Source: an uncultured Acidobacteriota bacterium (GTDB lineage: Bacteria; Acidobacteriota; Terriglobia; Terriglobales; Acidobacteriaceae). Taken from it: a stretch of DNA of 22,100 nucleotides. The notes under the pieces were generated by a model. It saw only the letters and a program-made list of their open reading frames with translations. It was not told the DNA's origin and made no database searches. Shown here one piece after another: positions 7,666-15,369 of the stretch. The stretch covers positions 1 through 22,100 of the forward strand of contig CAILBQ010000673.1 of NCBI GenBank assembly GCA_903832475.1, written 5' to 3'. The translations under genes were made by a program, and so were the position numbers. Every line of letters begins with the position of its first letter. Position 1 is the first letter of the stretch.

Positions 7666-7717
7666 AATATATGCGCCCGGCGATGGGGAAAGCGCGAGTC
7701 TTTCCCCCCAGGGGAAA
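7666..7717 (-). promoter_or_regulatory. Candidate promoter and operator of the regulator gene, with competing inverted repeats
   Basis: A TATATT -10-like hexamer lies at 7671-7666 on the minus strand, about 47 bases before the GTG start. Where the -35 should be there are three related arms (plus-strand sense): GGGGAAAG (7685-7692), CTTTCCCC (7700-7707) and GGGGAAA (7711-7717). The middle arm pairs perfectly with either neighbour (8 bp with a 7-base loop, or 7 bp with a 3-base loop). This fits an operator with repeated half-sites for autoregulation, or a hairpin ending the CHAT transcript (stop at 7770). No T-run follows. Confidence 0.35.
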
Positions 7718-7769
7718 TCCGGACGGAAACGGGGCGCATGAGCCAAGGCTGAACGCCAGAAAACAAGGC

Positions 7770-10265
7770 TCAGAGGCGCGTGTATAGCTGAAAGGGCGCC
7801 CAGTAGAAGGGTCGTCGAAAAATACTGTGAGAATGGAGTAACTCGAGTTTCGCCTGACGCAGCGCGGCGGAGGGAGACTGTCCGTGGTCGAGACCCTGGT
7901 AGAGGCTGTCCATGAGGCGTGGGGTAGAGTCATCGCTGGCTTCCCAGAGGGCGCCGATGGTGTTGTGGGCGCCGGCGCGGAGAAATGCCCAGGACAGGCC
8001 GACCAGGCCTTCGCCGACGTAGGAGCGCGTTCCGCTGCCGTAACAGGCCGATATGGTCACCACGCGAGCGTCGATGGGATGGCGCATGATGTCGCGGGCA
8101 TAGAGTTTGAACGAGTCTTCGCCGGTCTGGGAGTTTGAACCCGTCGGGGTTTGAGAGCGCGACAGAATGATCGCAGAATCCAGTGGATCTGTGCGGCTGG
8201 CCACGCCATGCGCGACGAAGTGAATATATGTGTATTGCTGCGGTGTGCTGCTGAGATAGGCGGAGGGATTGGCCTGCTGGCGCGTGAAGACGGCCAGATT
8301 GGTCTTGGGAAAGTGTCTCGCGATTTGCTGCATCTCCATCGAGGCCAGGGGAAGTTCGGGGTAACTTGGTTCGGGCGAGATGGCGTCGCCGAGCAGCAGC
8401 AGTTTGCCATCGTTGCGGGCGCTGGGTTGAGCCGAGGCGAGCATGGCAAGGGATGGGGCGGAAACCAGGTTGACGTCTTCGATCCAATAATGTGGTGGAG
8501 TTGTCTGCGAACCTGCCTCGGCGGATGGCTTTGCCGGGACGAGGAGGGTTTCGAAATTGAGCAGGCTCAGCGGACCGTCGGCGAGGATCATCACGTTGGA
8601 ACTGGCCGGAATCATCGATGCGGCGGGAGCAACGAGCGTGTTGTATAGCGCCAAGCCGGATTCATCGCTGGCTTGTGCAGGGTCGGTGGGGCCGCGCAGG
8701 GCTTTGCGATAACGATCGACGAGCGGAGTGATTTCGCGCTGCGGCGGGAGCGGAAAGAGAGCAGTCTTCCGCGGCGTGATGGCCCAGAGCCAGGATTGCT
8801 TTTCACCCAGCCAGTAGAAGAGGAGCGTGGCGTTGGCCTTCTGGGCGATGGCTTGGGGATGGAGGGCGGTAGAACGAGAATCACGCTTGTTAAGGTCGGC
8901 GCCGAGACCTTGGGCTAAAGTGCGGGCCCGGCTTTGGTCGGCGGTGAGCAAGGCTTCGTCGGGCTTGTTTTGCGTGATCAAAAAGTGAATGTAGTCGTCG
9001 TAAATAGCTTGAGCGTTGGCAAGGAAGGGAAGTTTTGAATCATCCTGTCTGAGTTGTGCGCGGGCCGATTCGAATGTGTTCAGTGCGGTCTTGAATCTGG
9101 CTGCGGCAGCTAGGGTGTCGCCTTGCGCCATGGACAGGCGAGCCTGCTCATATTCGGCGGCGAAATGCATGGAAGGCTGGCTGGCGAAGTCCTGATCGAC
9201 CTTGTGGAAGAGCTCGTCGGCATTGTCCTGGTGACGAGCGGCGGCAAGCCTGCCTTCCGCGAGGGCAATGTAGGCTGCATCAAGACTATTCCTGCTGGAA
9301 TTGACGAGAGGGCGCACTTCGGAAAGATAGCGTTGGGTGTCGTCGACGCGACCCATGTCGATTGAAATGTGAGCGAGGTCTTCGAGGACGTTGATGATGT
9401 TTTGCCTGTTGTCGGTCTCGCGCGCAAGAACAAGGGCGCTCTCAAGAGATTCGGCAGCACGAGCCGGGTCGCGAAGGTTACGGAATACGTAACTTTCATC
9501 AGCAAGAATTTCCATGGATGCTTGGGTATCGCCAAGGCGGTTGGCGTTTGATTCGGCTTCTTGAAACAACTGTAAAGCTCTCTCAGAATCTCCCAGGTTC
9601 AGGTATGCCCAGCCCAGATCTTCTTTGACAGTGGCCAAGAGGTCACCATTATCCAATTCGTCTGCCATATCGCGTGCTTCATTGAGCCAATCGATAGCCT
9701 GATCGTACTTTTCCTGTTGCAGGCACAAACTGCCAAGGCTCAAAAGAGATGAGGCTTCACTGATCGGTGTATGAAACCTCCTCGCCGCTGCCAGTGCTTC
9801 TTCGCTGAAATGGGACGCCTCCGCGAGCTTTTCCTGCTCCTGGGCCATCGCGGACTCCAAGCCGAGAACCCAAACGCAACCAACATTGTCGTGATGTTCG
9901 CAGAATTGCCGCGCTGTGATTAGGGTTTGTGCTGCCTCGGGAACTCTTTGCAGGCCAAGGAGTGATGTTCCCAGCAGGGATAGCTTCTTGCTGTAGATTT
10001 CTGGATTGGACGGGCCAGCCTTGACGGGGGACAAGGCGACCAGGGCATCATCAAATTTTCCTCGCCAGGCTGCAGAAATGGCTTGAAGGATGCTGAACCG
10101 ATCGGCGAGTTCCGGTTGTCGAGCCCTGAAGCGGTTCGCGTTGAGTGCAGACACTTCTTCGCATTTCTTTAACTCGCCGTGCTGAAAGAGAAGTTCTGCT
10201 CGCCGCAACTCCCTGCTGGCAATGTAAGGTGCATGGCAGTTCATGGGAACAACGAGCAGCAACAA
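7770..10265 (-). CDS. TPR-repeat CHAT (caspase-like) peptidase, probably membrane anchored or exported
   Basis: The N-terminal two-thirds (about residues 20-480) is a run of TPR-like helix pairs, with segments such as ALNANRFRARQ, AIDWLNEARDMADEL and ALQLFQEAESNANRLGD. The C-terminal third is a CHAT domain of the caspase/separase clan: LADGPLSLLNFETLL, then IHFVAHG with the catalytic His (about 686), then VVTISACYGSG with the catalytic Cys (about 741), followed by VGEGLVGLSWAFLRAGA and LWEASDDSTPRLMDSLY. Both catalytic residues are present, so it should be active. The start is uncertain. The TTG at 10265 begins six bases after the upstream stop codon and gives 831 residues with a short hydrophobic start (LLLLVVPMNC). 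An ATG at 10397 would overlap the upstream gene by 127 bases and place KRRKQTDW before that stretch, giving a more typical signal or anchor. It is the last gene of the sigma/anti-sigma cluster. Confidence 0.85.
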   Translation of the reverse strand: MLLLVVPMNCHAPYIASRELRRAELLFQHGELKKCEEVSALNANRFRARQPELADRFSILQAISAAWRGKFDDALVALSPVKAGPSNPEIYSKKLSLLGTSLLGLQRVPEAAQTLITARQFCEHHDNVGCVWVLGLESAMAQEQEKLAEASHFSEEALAAARRFHTPISEASSLLSLGSLCLQQEKYDQAIDWLNEARDMADELDNGDLLATVKEDLGWAYLNLGDSERALQLFQEAESNANRLGDTQASMEILADESYVFRNLRDPARAAESLESALVLARETDNRQNIINVLEDLAHISIDMGRVDDTQRYLSEVRPLVNSSRNSLDAAYIALAEGRLAAARHQDNADELFHKVDQDFASQPSMHFAAEYEQARLSMAQGDTLAAAARFKTALNTFESARAQLRQDDSKLPFLANAQAIYDDYIHFLITQNKPDEALLTADQSRARTLAQGLGADLNKRDSRSTALHPQAIAQKANATLLFYWLGEKQSWLWAITPRKTALFPLPPQREITPLVDRYRKALRGPTDPAQASDESGLALYNTLVAPAASMIPASSNVMILADGPLSLLNFETLLVPAKPSAEAGSQTTPPHYWIEDVNLVSAPSLAMLASAQPSARNDGKLLLLGDAISPEPSYPELPLASMEMQQIARHFPKTNLAVFTRQQANPSAYLSSTPQQYTYIHFVAHGVASRTDPLDSAIILSRSQTPTGSNSQTGEDSFKLYARDIMRHPIDARVVTISACYGSGTRSYVGEGLVGLSWAFLRAGAHNTIGALWEASDDSTPRLMDSLYQGLDHGQSPSAALRQAKLELLHSHSIFRRPFYWAPFQLYTRL

Positions 10266-10270
10266 CCAGA

Positions 10271-11185
10271 TTATCCGCCAATCGGTTTGCTTCCGCCGTT
10301 TGTTTTCGCCGTTGCCACGTCGGTTGTCCCGGCGATCGCGCAGCCCAGGCGCATCTTGATCATCGAAAGCTCGACGGTGGTAGCGGGTGTCTTCCATTGC
10401 GGGTGCGAGGGAGTGTGATGAATGTGCAGCACTCCCAGATACAGCGTACCGAAATGAGGAATATGAATGACGTGACCGCAGGTATGACCCGGGTAATAGC
10501 CGCTCGCCTGGTTGACGAAAGAGCATTCAACTGCCTCCTCTTGACCATCGCTGTCGGCAAAGCTTTCTTCCGTCCGGCTGAAGCGATCCTTGAGGTCGTC
10601 AAAGAGTCCGGCGATGGTTTCAGGATGTTCATTGTGCTGCCGCCGAATGTGGGCGTGTTGCCTGGTGACCTTGTGAATGAAGGCGGGATTGCGGGTGTAG
10701 GGCGTGTCGTCGTCGGGACGGGCGCCGAAGAAGTCCAGGTCAAGGTCGCCGTGATCGAAGTCGAAGATCACGGGATGGCCTGCGATGCGCAGATTTTCAA
10801 AGCGCGTGCCGAGCAGGGAGATTCGCGGAGTGTGTTTGTCCCGTTCCAGCGGGTGCTCGGTGCTGAGCTGGGCTACGACGCGGTCGGCTGTGACGACGTC
10901 CAGAACATTCAGATTTTCGACGACTGCCGTCGCCAGGGTATTGAATCCTCGGCCGTGCTTGATCTCCTGGTTGCCGGCAACCTGCGTATAGCCGCGGGTG
11001 TAAGAGATGACGCGCTCCAGTTCGTAATCGTGGGCGTGCTGCGAGATGTAGCCGCCATCTTCGGGGAGACGCGCGAACGCCTGAGGGTGGATGTGCTGCC
11101 GGAGGGGAAGATGCAAATGACCGCGCAGGACGGTAGCTTCAGAATGGTAGTGGTGCTCCGGACTCTTGGGCGGATCGTTATCCAC
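10271..11185 (-). CDS. Uncharacterised conserved protein (304 aa), His-rich
   Basis: The start is a GTG at 11185-11183, preceded by AAGGAG with a six-base spacer. The frame also opens further upstream to 11263, but without a ribosome site. The product has no signal peptide or membrane segment. It is rich in His, near the N-terminus (EHHYHSEATVLRGHLHLPL) and again in GHTCGHVIHIPHFGTLYLGVLHIHH. The central part (YTQVAGNQEIKHGRGFNTLATAVVENLNVLDVVTADRVVAQLSTEHPL, here split: GRGFNTLATAVVENLNV, LDVVTADRVVAQLSTEHPL, then LLGTRFENLRIAGHPV) looks like a conserved beta-rich fold. I believe similar proteins occur in other Acidobacteria without known function. Its stop lies six bases before the CHAT TTG start, so the two are probably translated together. 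It could be a substrate, inhibitor or partner of the CHAT protease; nothing in the sequence decides which. Confidence 0.75.
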   Translation of the reverse strand: MDNDPPKSPEHHYHSEATVLRGHLHLPLRQHIHPQAFARLPEDGGYISQHAHDYELERVISYTRGYTQVAGNQEIKHGRGFNTLATAVVENLNVLDVVTADRVVAQLSTEHPLERDKHTPRISLLGTRFENLRIAGHPVIFDFDHGDLDLDFFGARPDDDTPYTRNPAFIHKVTRQHAHIRRQHNEHPETIAGLFDDLKDRFSRTEESFADSDGQEEAVECSFVNQASGYYPGHTCGHVIHIPHFGTLYLGVLHIHHTPSHPQWKTPATTVELSMIKMRLGCAIAGTTDVATAKTNGGSKPIGG

Positions 11186-11296
11186 AGGATTCTCCTTGAT
11201 ACGTGTTCTGTGTCGGAAGGTCGGACATGCCGGAAGGCAAGAGCCTGCCGGATCGCCTGCCAATCGGGGCGATGCCTGATCGAACCTTCTCGTTCC

Positions 11297-11317
11297 CTAG
11301 CCGGGAGTACCAGCTAG
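11297..11317 (-). other. Intercistronic hairpin at the anti-sigma stop codon
   Basis: On the minus strand CTAGCTGG, a five-base loop TACTC, and CCGGCTAG form an 8-bp stem with one G-U wobble. The TAG stop of the anti-sigma gene is in the first arm. No T-run follows, so it is a weak terminator candidate. It could protect the upstream mRNA or lower expression of the 304-aa and CHAT genes relative to the sigma pair. Confidence 0.4.
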
Positions 11318-12024
11318 TTCTTCATATGAAGGTCGAGAACGTGGCGCTGAATCTCAGTGCGCGCGCCCGCGGAGCTTACTCCGAAGACAGTCAGAGTATA
11401 AGCGCCCGTATGCAATCCTGCACCAGGAATTACGAGCGACTGTGTTCCGTCGTTCGCGGCCTCGGCATTTTCCAGCGGAGCAGCGATGGTCTGAGTGAAA
11501 GCGGACTTGCCGCTGGGATCGCTCAGTTCGAAGGCATACGAAGTGAAGCCGGGCTGGCTTGGCAGGTCGACCAGCAGAACAACGCCGGATTTTGCATCGG
11601 CTTCGACGGGTGTGCTGGCAGCGCCGCGGGTGGCGGTATGCAGCGAGGTCCACGGAGCCAGGTGCGGCTCCATGGAGGCCACCTGAAGGCGAGGCAGGAT
11701 GATCAGATTCTGATAGCCGATGATGACCAGCATGGCGGCAAAGACAGGAGCGGCGAAGGCAGGCCGGAAGATGGGAGCCAGGAAGGAAAACCAATTCTTC
11801 TTCTGCGTGGGAGCCGCTACTGATTCACGTCGAGGCAGGTCGGCGGTGAGAGCAGGCAGCTGGGCCTTGGCCTCCTGGACAAAGACTGTTCCGGCTTGCA
11901 GGTCAATTGCGCACTCCTGACAGGCAAAAAGGTGCTCTTCGAAAGCGTCGCGCTGTTCGGGCGTGAGCTCGTCGAGGAGATATCGTTCGGTCGCCATTTG
12001 TTCTAAGGCTTCGGTGTGGTCCAT
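11314..12024 (-). CDS. Membrane-bound anti-sigma factor with zinc-finger (zf-HC2) motif and outer sensor-like domain
   Basis: This 236-residue protein binds and silences the sigma factor encoded 58 bases upstream. The N-terminal anti-sigma domain contains EEHLFACQECAIDL, the HxxxCxxC zinc motif (H31, C35, C38). After a polar linker a membrane helix runs about residues 86-110 (FRPAFAAPVFAAMLVIIGY). The remaining 125 residues would be outside the membrane and look beta-rich (GVVLLVDLPSQPGFTSYAFEL, GAYTLTVFGVSSAG), possibly an Ig-like sensor. The ATG at 12024 is chosen because GAGGA lies seven bases before it; the ATG at 12048 has no ribosome site. Release of the sigma factor would need a conformational change or proteolysis. 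A role for the CHAT protease of the same cluster in that step is a guess. Confidence 0.88.
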   Translation of the reverse strand: MDHTEALEQMATERYLLDELTPEQRDAFEEHLFACQECAIDLQAGTVFVQEAKAQLPALTADLPRRESVAAPTQKKNWFSFLAPIFRPAFAAPVFAAMLVIIGYQNLIILPRLQVASMEPHLAPWTSLHTATRGAASTPVEADAKSGVVLLVDLPSQPGFTSYAFELSDPSGKSAFTQTIAAPLENAEAANDGTQSLVIPGAGLHTGAYTLTVFGVSSAGARTEIQRHVLDLHMKN

Positions 12025-12082
12025 GTCTCGATCCTCAATGCATTCCATACGTGTTGATGGTGCAAGGGGTTTGTAAACCGTT

Positions 12083-12679
12083 TCACGCTCTTTTTTGAGC
12101 TGTGGAAAAGGATGCGGGCGCGGGATTTCGTTTCATGTATTCGACCTTGAAATCCTGCTTGGCGCGAAAGAGCAAAACGCGCAGATACTCGCGATCGACG
12201 CCAAATTCAGCGCAGACCTCATCGCGGTCGCGCTCGTCGAGGAAAACTGCCTTGAGCAGGGCGCGGTCGCGCAGCGGCATGTCGAGCAGAATTTCGCGCA
12301 CCTTAACTCTGGTCTGATTGGCCGAAGCGATGTCCAGCGCGCTGGCGCCGGTGGCGGGCAGCTCGGGAGCGCCTTCCTCATCCAGCGAATCACTCCGGGA
12401 GGATGAACGGTAATGTTCGAATAGAACGTGATTGCAGACGGTGTTGACGAACGCGCCGAGCCGATCGGGCTGGCGAAGTGTGCCTTCCGTGCGCAGCGCC
12501 TTGAAGACGCGGGCGAACGTCTCCTGGCGCACGTCTTCAATGGCTTGCGGCGACTTCAGGCGCGAGCGAAGCTTCAAATGGAGCAATTCGGTGAAGTACC
12601 CGACGAAGTGCTCCTGGGTGCGTTGGTCTCCGGCACAGAGACTCTCAATATAGGCTGCATCGAAGGTACAGAATTGCAA
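12083..12679 (-). CDS. ECF-type RNA polymerase sigma factor
   Basis: A 198-residue sigma-70 family protein of extracytoplasmic-function size. The start is read as a TTG at 12679-12677 with GGAG six bases before it. The open frame continues to 13141, but those residues are unlike any sigma factor and the frame is crossed by a better small gene. Region 2 includes the helix IEDVRQETFARVFKAL (about 46-61), followed by GAFVNTVCNHVLFEHYR. Region 4 includes LLDMPLRDRALLKAVFLDE and the HTH RDEVCAEFGVDREYLRVLLFRAKQ. The linker between them is acidic (SLDEEGAPELPATG). A TATACT hexamer lies 30 bases upstream of the TTG (12714-12709) and may be a -10. The anti-sigma factor gene follows directly. Confidence 0.88.
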   Translation of the reverse strand: MQFCTFDAAYIESLCAGDQRTQEHFVGYFTELLHLKLRSRLKSPQAIEDVRQETFARVFKALRTEGTLRQPDRLGAFVNTVCNHVLFEHYRSSSRSDSLDEEGAPELPATGASALDIASANQTRVKVREILLDMPLRDRALLKAVFLDERDRDEVCAEFGVDREYLRVLLFRAKQDFKVEYMKRNPAPASFSTAQKRA

Positions 12680-12825
12680 GATAGGCTCCGCGGACTTGAG
12701 AGAGCGCAAGTATAGCACTGACACATCGGCGGCAGAGCGGGGCGGGCGTTCTCCAGCAACAGCAAAGCTGCGCCGGTGGAGGCGCGGGCTGCGTTTGATT
12801 CTGGCGCTATCCAGCGCTTCCGGTG

Positions 12826-13041
12826 TCATCGTGTCCGCCGGAACAGCCGCGTCTGCAGCATGGGAAAGACGTCGCGGGAATCGACGGGCTGGATTGGAGC
12901 GGAGCGCGAGAACTGGTAGATCTGACCGCTGACGGCGCCGCGCAGCTGGATGTGAGTCCGGCCGAAATAGTAAAGGTTCACCACCGAGCCCTCGGCAACG
13001 GCTTTCGCCTGGGTTGTACTTGAAACTTGGCCACAGCACAT
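12826..13041 (-). CDS. Small conserved-looking protein (71 aa), unknown function
   Basis: The ATG at 13041 has an excellent ribosome site, GAGGAG seven bases upstream. The product starts MCCGQVSSTTQAKAVAEG and continues with a compact, plausible fold: NLYYFGRTHIQLRGAVSG, QIYQFSRSAPIQPVDSRDV, and FPMLQTRLFRR at the end. The pattern of an aromatic strand, a GxxSGxxYxFS turn, then PVDxRD and a C-terminal LFRR resembles small proteins often seen beside phage or secretion genes, but I cannot name the family. It lies between the duplicated-domain protein gene and the sigma gene, all in the same direction, separated from the former by a hairpin. No signal peptide or membrane helix is present. Confidence 0.6.
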   Translation of the reverse strand: MCCGQVSSTTQAKAVAEGSVVNLYYFGRTHIQLRGAVSGQIYQFSRSAPIQPVDSRDVFPMLQTRLFRRTR

Positions 13042-13106
13042 GATGCGTCTCCTCGAAGATAGGCAGATACGAAAGCGATGCGAGCAGGTGCACCGCGGGA
13101 AAACGC

Positions 13107-13140
13107 TGGGCGAACCCGCCTGATTCAGCGAGTTCGCCCA
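13107..13140 (-). terminator. Candidate terminator after the duplicated-domain gene
   Basis: Perfect 9-bp arms, TGGGCGAAC (13107-13115) and GTTCGCCCA (13132-13140), flank a 16-base loop that itself contains a CTG/CAG mini-stem. It lies 39 bases downstream of the stop at 13180 on the minus strand. After the stem the minus strand reads GCGTTTTCCC, a weak T-run. It would separate the 729-aa gene from the sigma cluster. Confidence 0.5.
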
Positions 13141-13179
13141 CGCCTCGGGGGAGGCTCGTTTCTGCCGGGCCGTGAGGCC

Positions 13180-15369
13180 TCAGTTGCTGGTTTGCAGGCA
13201 GAATCCGATGGAGCTTTGGTTATAGTTGTTGGTTTGACCGCTGTTTACGTTGGTCCGGTCCCAGACGCCAAGTGTGAGCGAGTAGCCACAAGGCGCCATA
13301 CCGGTGGTGTCCAACGTGAATGCCTGGTTAGTGACGCCGGGATCTGCGATGGAGCCGCCGAGGAACAAGGATGATCCCGAAGAGGGCGCCGGTAAAACGC
13401 CGTTCGCGGGCCCTGGAGGCAGAATCGTGAAGCCAAAGGAACCAAAATCCGTCGCGGTTGCGGTGAACACTCCGGAGAAACTGTCGCCCGGAGCCAGCTT
13501 TCCGCACTCGCCAAAGGATGGTGTCAGAACCGCGACGGGCGTTTCATTATTTACCAGCACCGTGACGATGTCGCTGGACAGGTCGTGCGCCGGGTTGCCG
13601 TCAATGCTCAGATCGACGCGCAGATCATAGGCATTGCCGGAGTCGGCGGCCGTGCTGTACCAGACGCCAAGAATCTGGTCGTCAACAAACACATCCGGCG
13701 GATTTTCCTGGTACTGGTAGTAGCCCAGAGGATCGGCGTGGATGGTCAGTTCGGAGTGACTCCACATGCCGCCGGAGAATGTGTTGACGCCGAGGGTGAG
13801 TCCCAGCGGCTCGTTGACCACGGGCGTGAAGTTGGAAGTGCCATGGGGCGCCTTCATCACGCGGTACTTGAGGCCGGGGGTGGGGTTTGAAATGGCTCCG
13901 GCCAGCGTAATGCGTCCGCCGAAGGGGGCGTCGGCGAAGTGCGCGCCGGTGGTGATGGCATTGGCGCTCGTGATGCGTCCGTCGCCGCCGATCAGGGACA
14001 CATCGATATCGCCGACAGCGCTGAGCACGGGAACCTGCTGCCCATTGCCGATGATCTCACCCGGCGGAATCAGGATGGTGCCAGTGCGGCTGTTGCCCCA
14101 TGCGACTGGTGCGTATGGATTGGTGGTCGACGGTGGCGTGTTCCAGGACAGGACCGCGCGCACCGTCGCGTATTTCGGACCATCCCAGCAGGGTTGCGCG
14201 TGGGTGAGCAGATCGACGGGCAGGAAGACGTTGTATTCCAGCCCTGCCGGCGGAATCTGGCTGAAGTCGTGCACGCCGACCGAGGTGGTGCCGGCGTACT
14301 CGAAGCCCGCGCCCCAGTCAACCCAGAAAGCCACAAATTCCGTGCTGCCCGCGGTGCAGGGACCGCCAGAGAAGCCGCTGTTCTGCTTGATGCGCAAAAC
14401 TCCGGCAAGCTGGCTGGTGTTCACGTCGAGCCCGATACAGTCCAGCTCTTCGTAGGTCGTGTTGCCCTGGGTGTTGAGCCACGCTTCCACGAGCGCGCTG
14501 AGATTGACGTCGGCAATGCCCGCGAAAGAGGGTACCGCCTTGGCCGCGACGGCGTACGACAGCGAAGCTTTGGCGATGTTGGCGGTAGGCCCGACGGCTG
14601 CGGCGAGGGAAGTGGCCAGGTAGCGGTGCTGCGGGACGTTCTTGCCCTTGTACATCTCGTGCAGCTCTACCGGGCTGAGCATCTTTGGGGCGGCGACAGG
14701 GATGGGCTGGGCGATGTCGATCGCCTGGGCAAATTCTTTTGGCAGCTTCAGCTTGGCGTCGGCGAGCAGGTTCTCGAGCAGGATGAATTCAAAGCCCTCG
14801 ATTTGAATTTGCGCGTCCTTGACGTCGCCCCAGACCGGGGTCCAGCCGGGAGAGAGCGCCGGGGGAGGGAAGTTCCACGACAGGATGGCTCGGACGAGAG
14901 GCAGGTTCTGGATGAAGCAGAACTCTTCGCTGGGGCTGATTCCGAGCGACACGGCGTATTCCAGAGGCTTTGGGCCGGTCACATCGAATACATTCACAGA
15001 TCGGATGCCCTGGTCCTGCCAGGTGGCGCCGCTGTCGTATGACAGGTAGAAACGAACGTATTCGTCAGAACCGCTGGAGCAGAGGCCGCCGGAATAGCCG
15101 CTCGAGAGCTTGATGTTAATCACTGCGCGCAGCTGCTGTGATTGAGGGTTGTAGCCGACGCAGCCCAGGCTCTCATAAGCTGTGTCGCCGGAGATGTTGA
15201 GCACGGCCTGTGCTTCGCTGTTGGCTAAATTGCCGAAGAAGTTCGGGTTGGCGAGGAGCAGGGCGTGGAAATTGCTGCGCGCTAGTTCGGGTGAGAGCTT
15301 GGCGAGGGAGATCGGGTCGTGCGCAACTTCGACGGATGCGGCGACGGGGTGATTCTTGGGGGAGGGCAT
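13180..15369 (-). CDS. 729-aa protein with a tandemly duplicated Cys-containing domain, unknown function
   Basis: The ATG at 15369 has AAAGGA six bases upstream, and an in-frame TGA shortly before it limits extension. No signal peptide or membrane helix is visible. The protein contains two copies of a domain of about 140 residues, roughly 55-191 and 296-434. Matching parts are YESLGCVG / YEELDCIG, SSGYSGGLCSSGSDEYVRF / NSGFSGGPCTAGSTEFVAF, and VRAILSWNFPPP / VRAVLSWNTPPS, each followed by PVWG or VAWG. Three Cys align in each copy (70, 97, 151 and 311, 338, 394). The first 50 residues include a helix, LARSNFHALLLANPNFFGNL. The C-terminal 270 residues look beta-rich (FSGVFTATATDFGSFGFTI, YSLTLGVWDRTNV). 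I believe similar proteins exist elsewhere but know no function. It lies upstream of the sigma cluster and divergent from the peptidase gene. Confidence 0.8.
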   Translation of the reverse strand: MPSPKNHPVAASVEVAHDPISLAKLSPELARSNFHALLLANPNFFGNLANSEAQAVLNISGDTAYESLGCVGYNPQSQQLRAVINIKLSSGYSGGLCSSGSDEYVRFYLSYDSGATWQDQGIRSVNVFDVTGPKPLEYAVSLGISPSEEFCFIQNLPLVRAILSWNFPPPALSPGWTPVWGDVKDAQIQIEGFEFILLENLLADAKLKLPKEFAQAIDIAQPIPVAAPKMLSPVELHEMYKGKNVPQHRYLATSLAAAVGPTANIAKASLSYAVAAKAVPSFAGIADVNLSALVEAWLNTQGNTTYEELDCIGLDVNTSQLAGVLRIKQNSGFSGGPCTAGSTEFVAFWVDWGAGFEYAGTTSVGVHDFSQIPPAGLEYNVFLPVDLLTHAQPCWDGPKYATVRAVLSWNTPPSTTNPYAPVAWGNSRTGTILIPPGEIIGNGQQVPVLSAVGDIDVSLIGGDGRITSANAITTGAHFADAPFGGRITLAGAISNPTPGLKYRVMKAPHGTSNFTPVVNEPLGLTLGVNTFSGGMWSHSELTIHADPLGYYQYQENPPDVFVDDQILGVWYSTAADSGNAYDLRVDLSIDGNPAHDLSSDIVTVLVNNETPVAVLTPSFGECGKLAPGDSFSGVFTATATDFGSFGFTILPPGPANGVLPAPSSGSSLFLGGSIADPGVTNQAFTLDTTGMAPCGYSLTLGVWDRTNVNSGQTNNYNQSSIGFCLQTSN

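Noticed and set aside
13939..15042. Plus-strand frame opposite the duplicated-domain gene (367 codons)
   Set aside because: Shadow frame with no motif, while the minus-strand gene has a good ribosome site and internal duplication.
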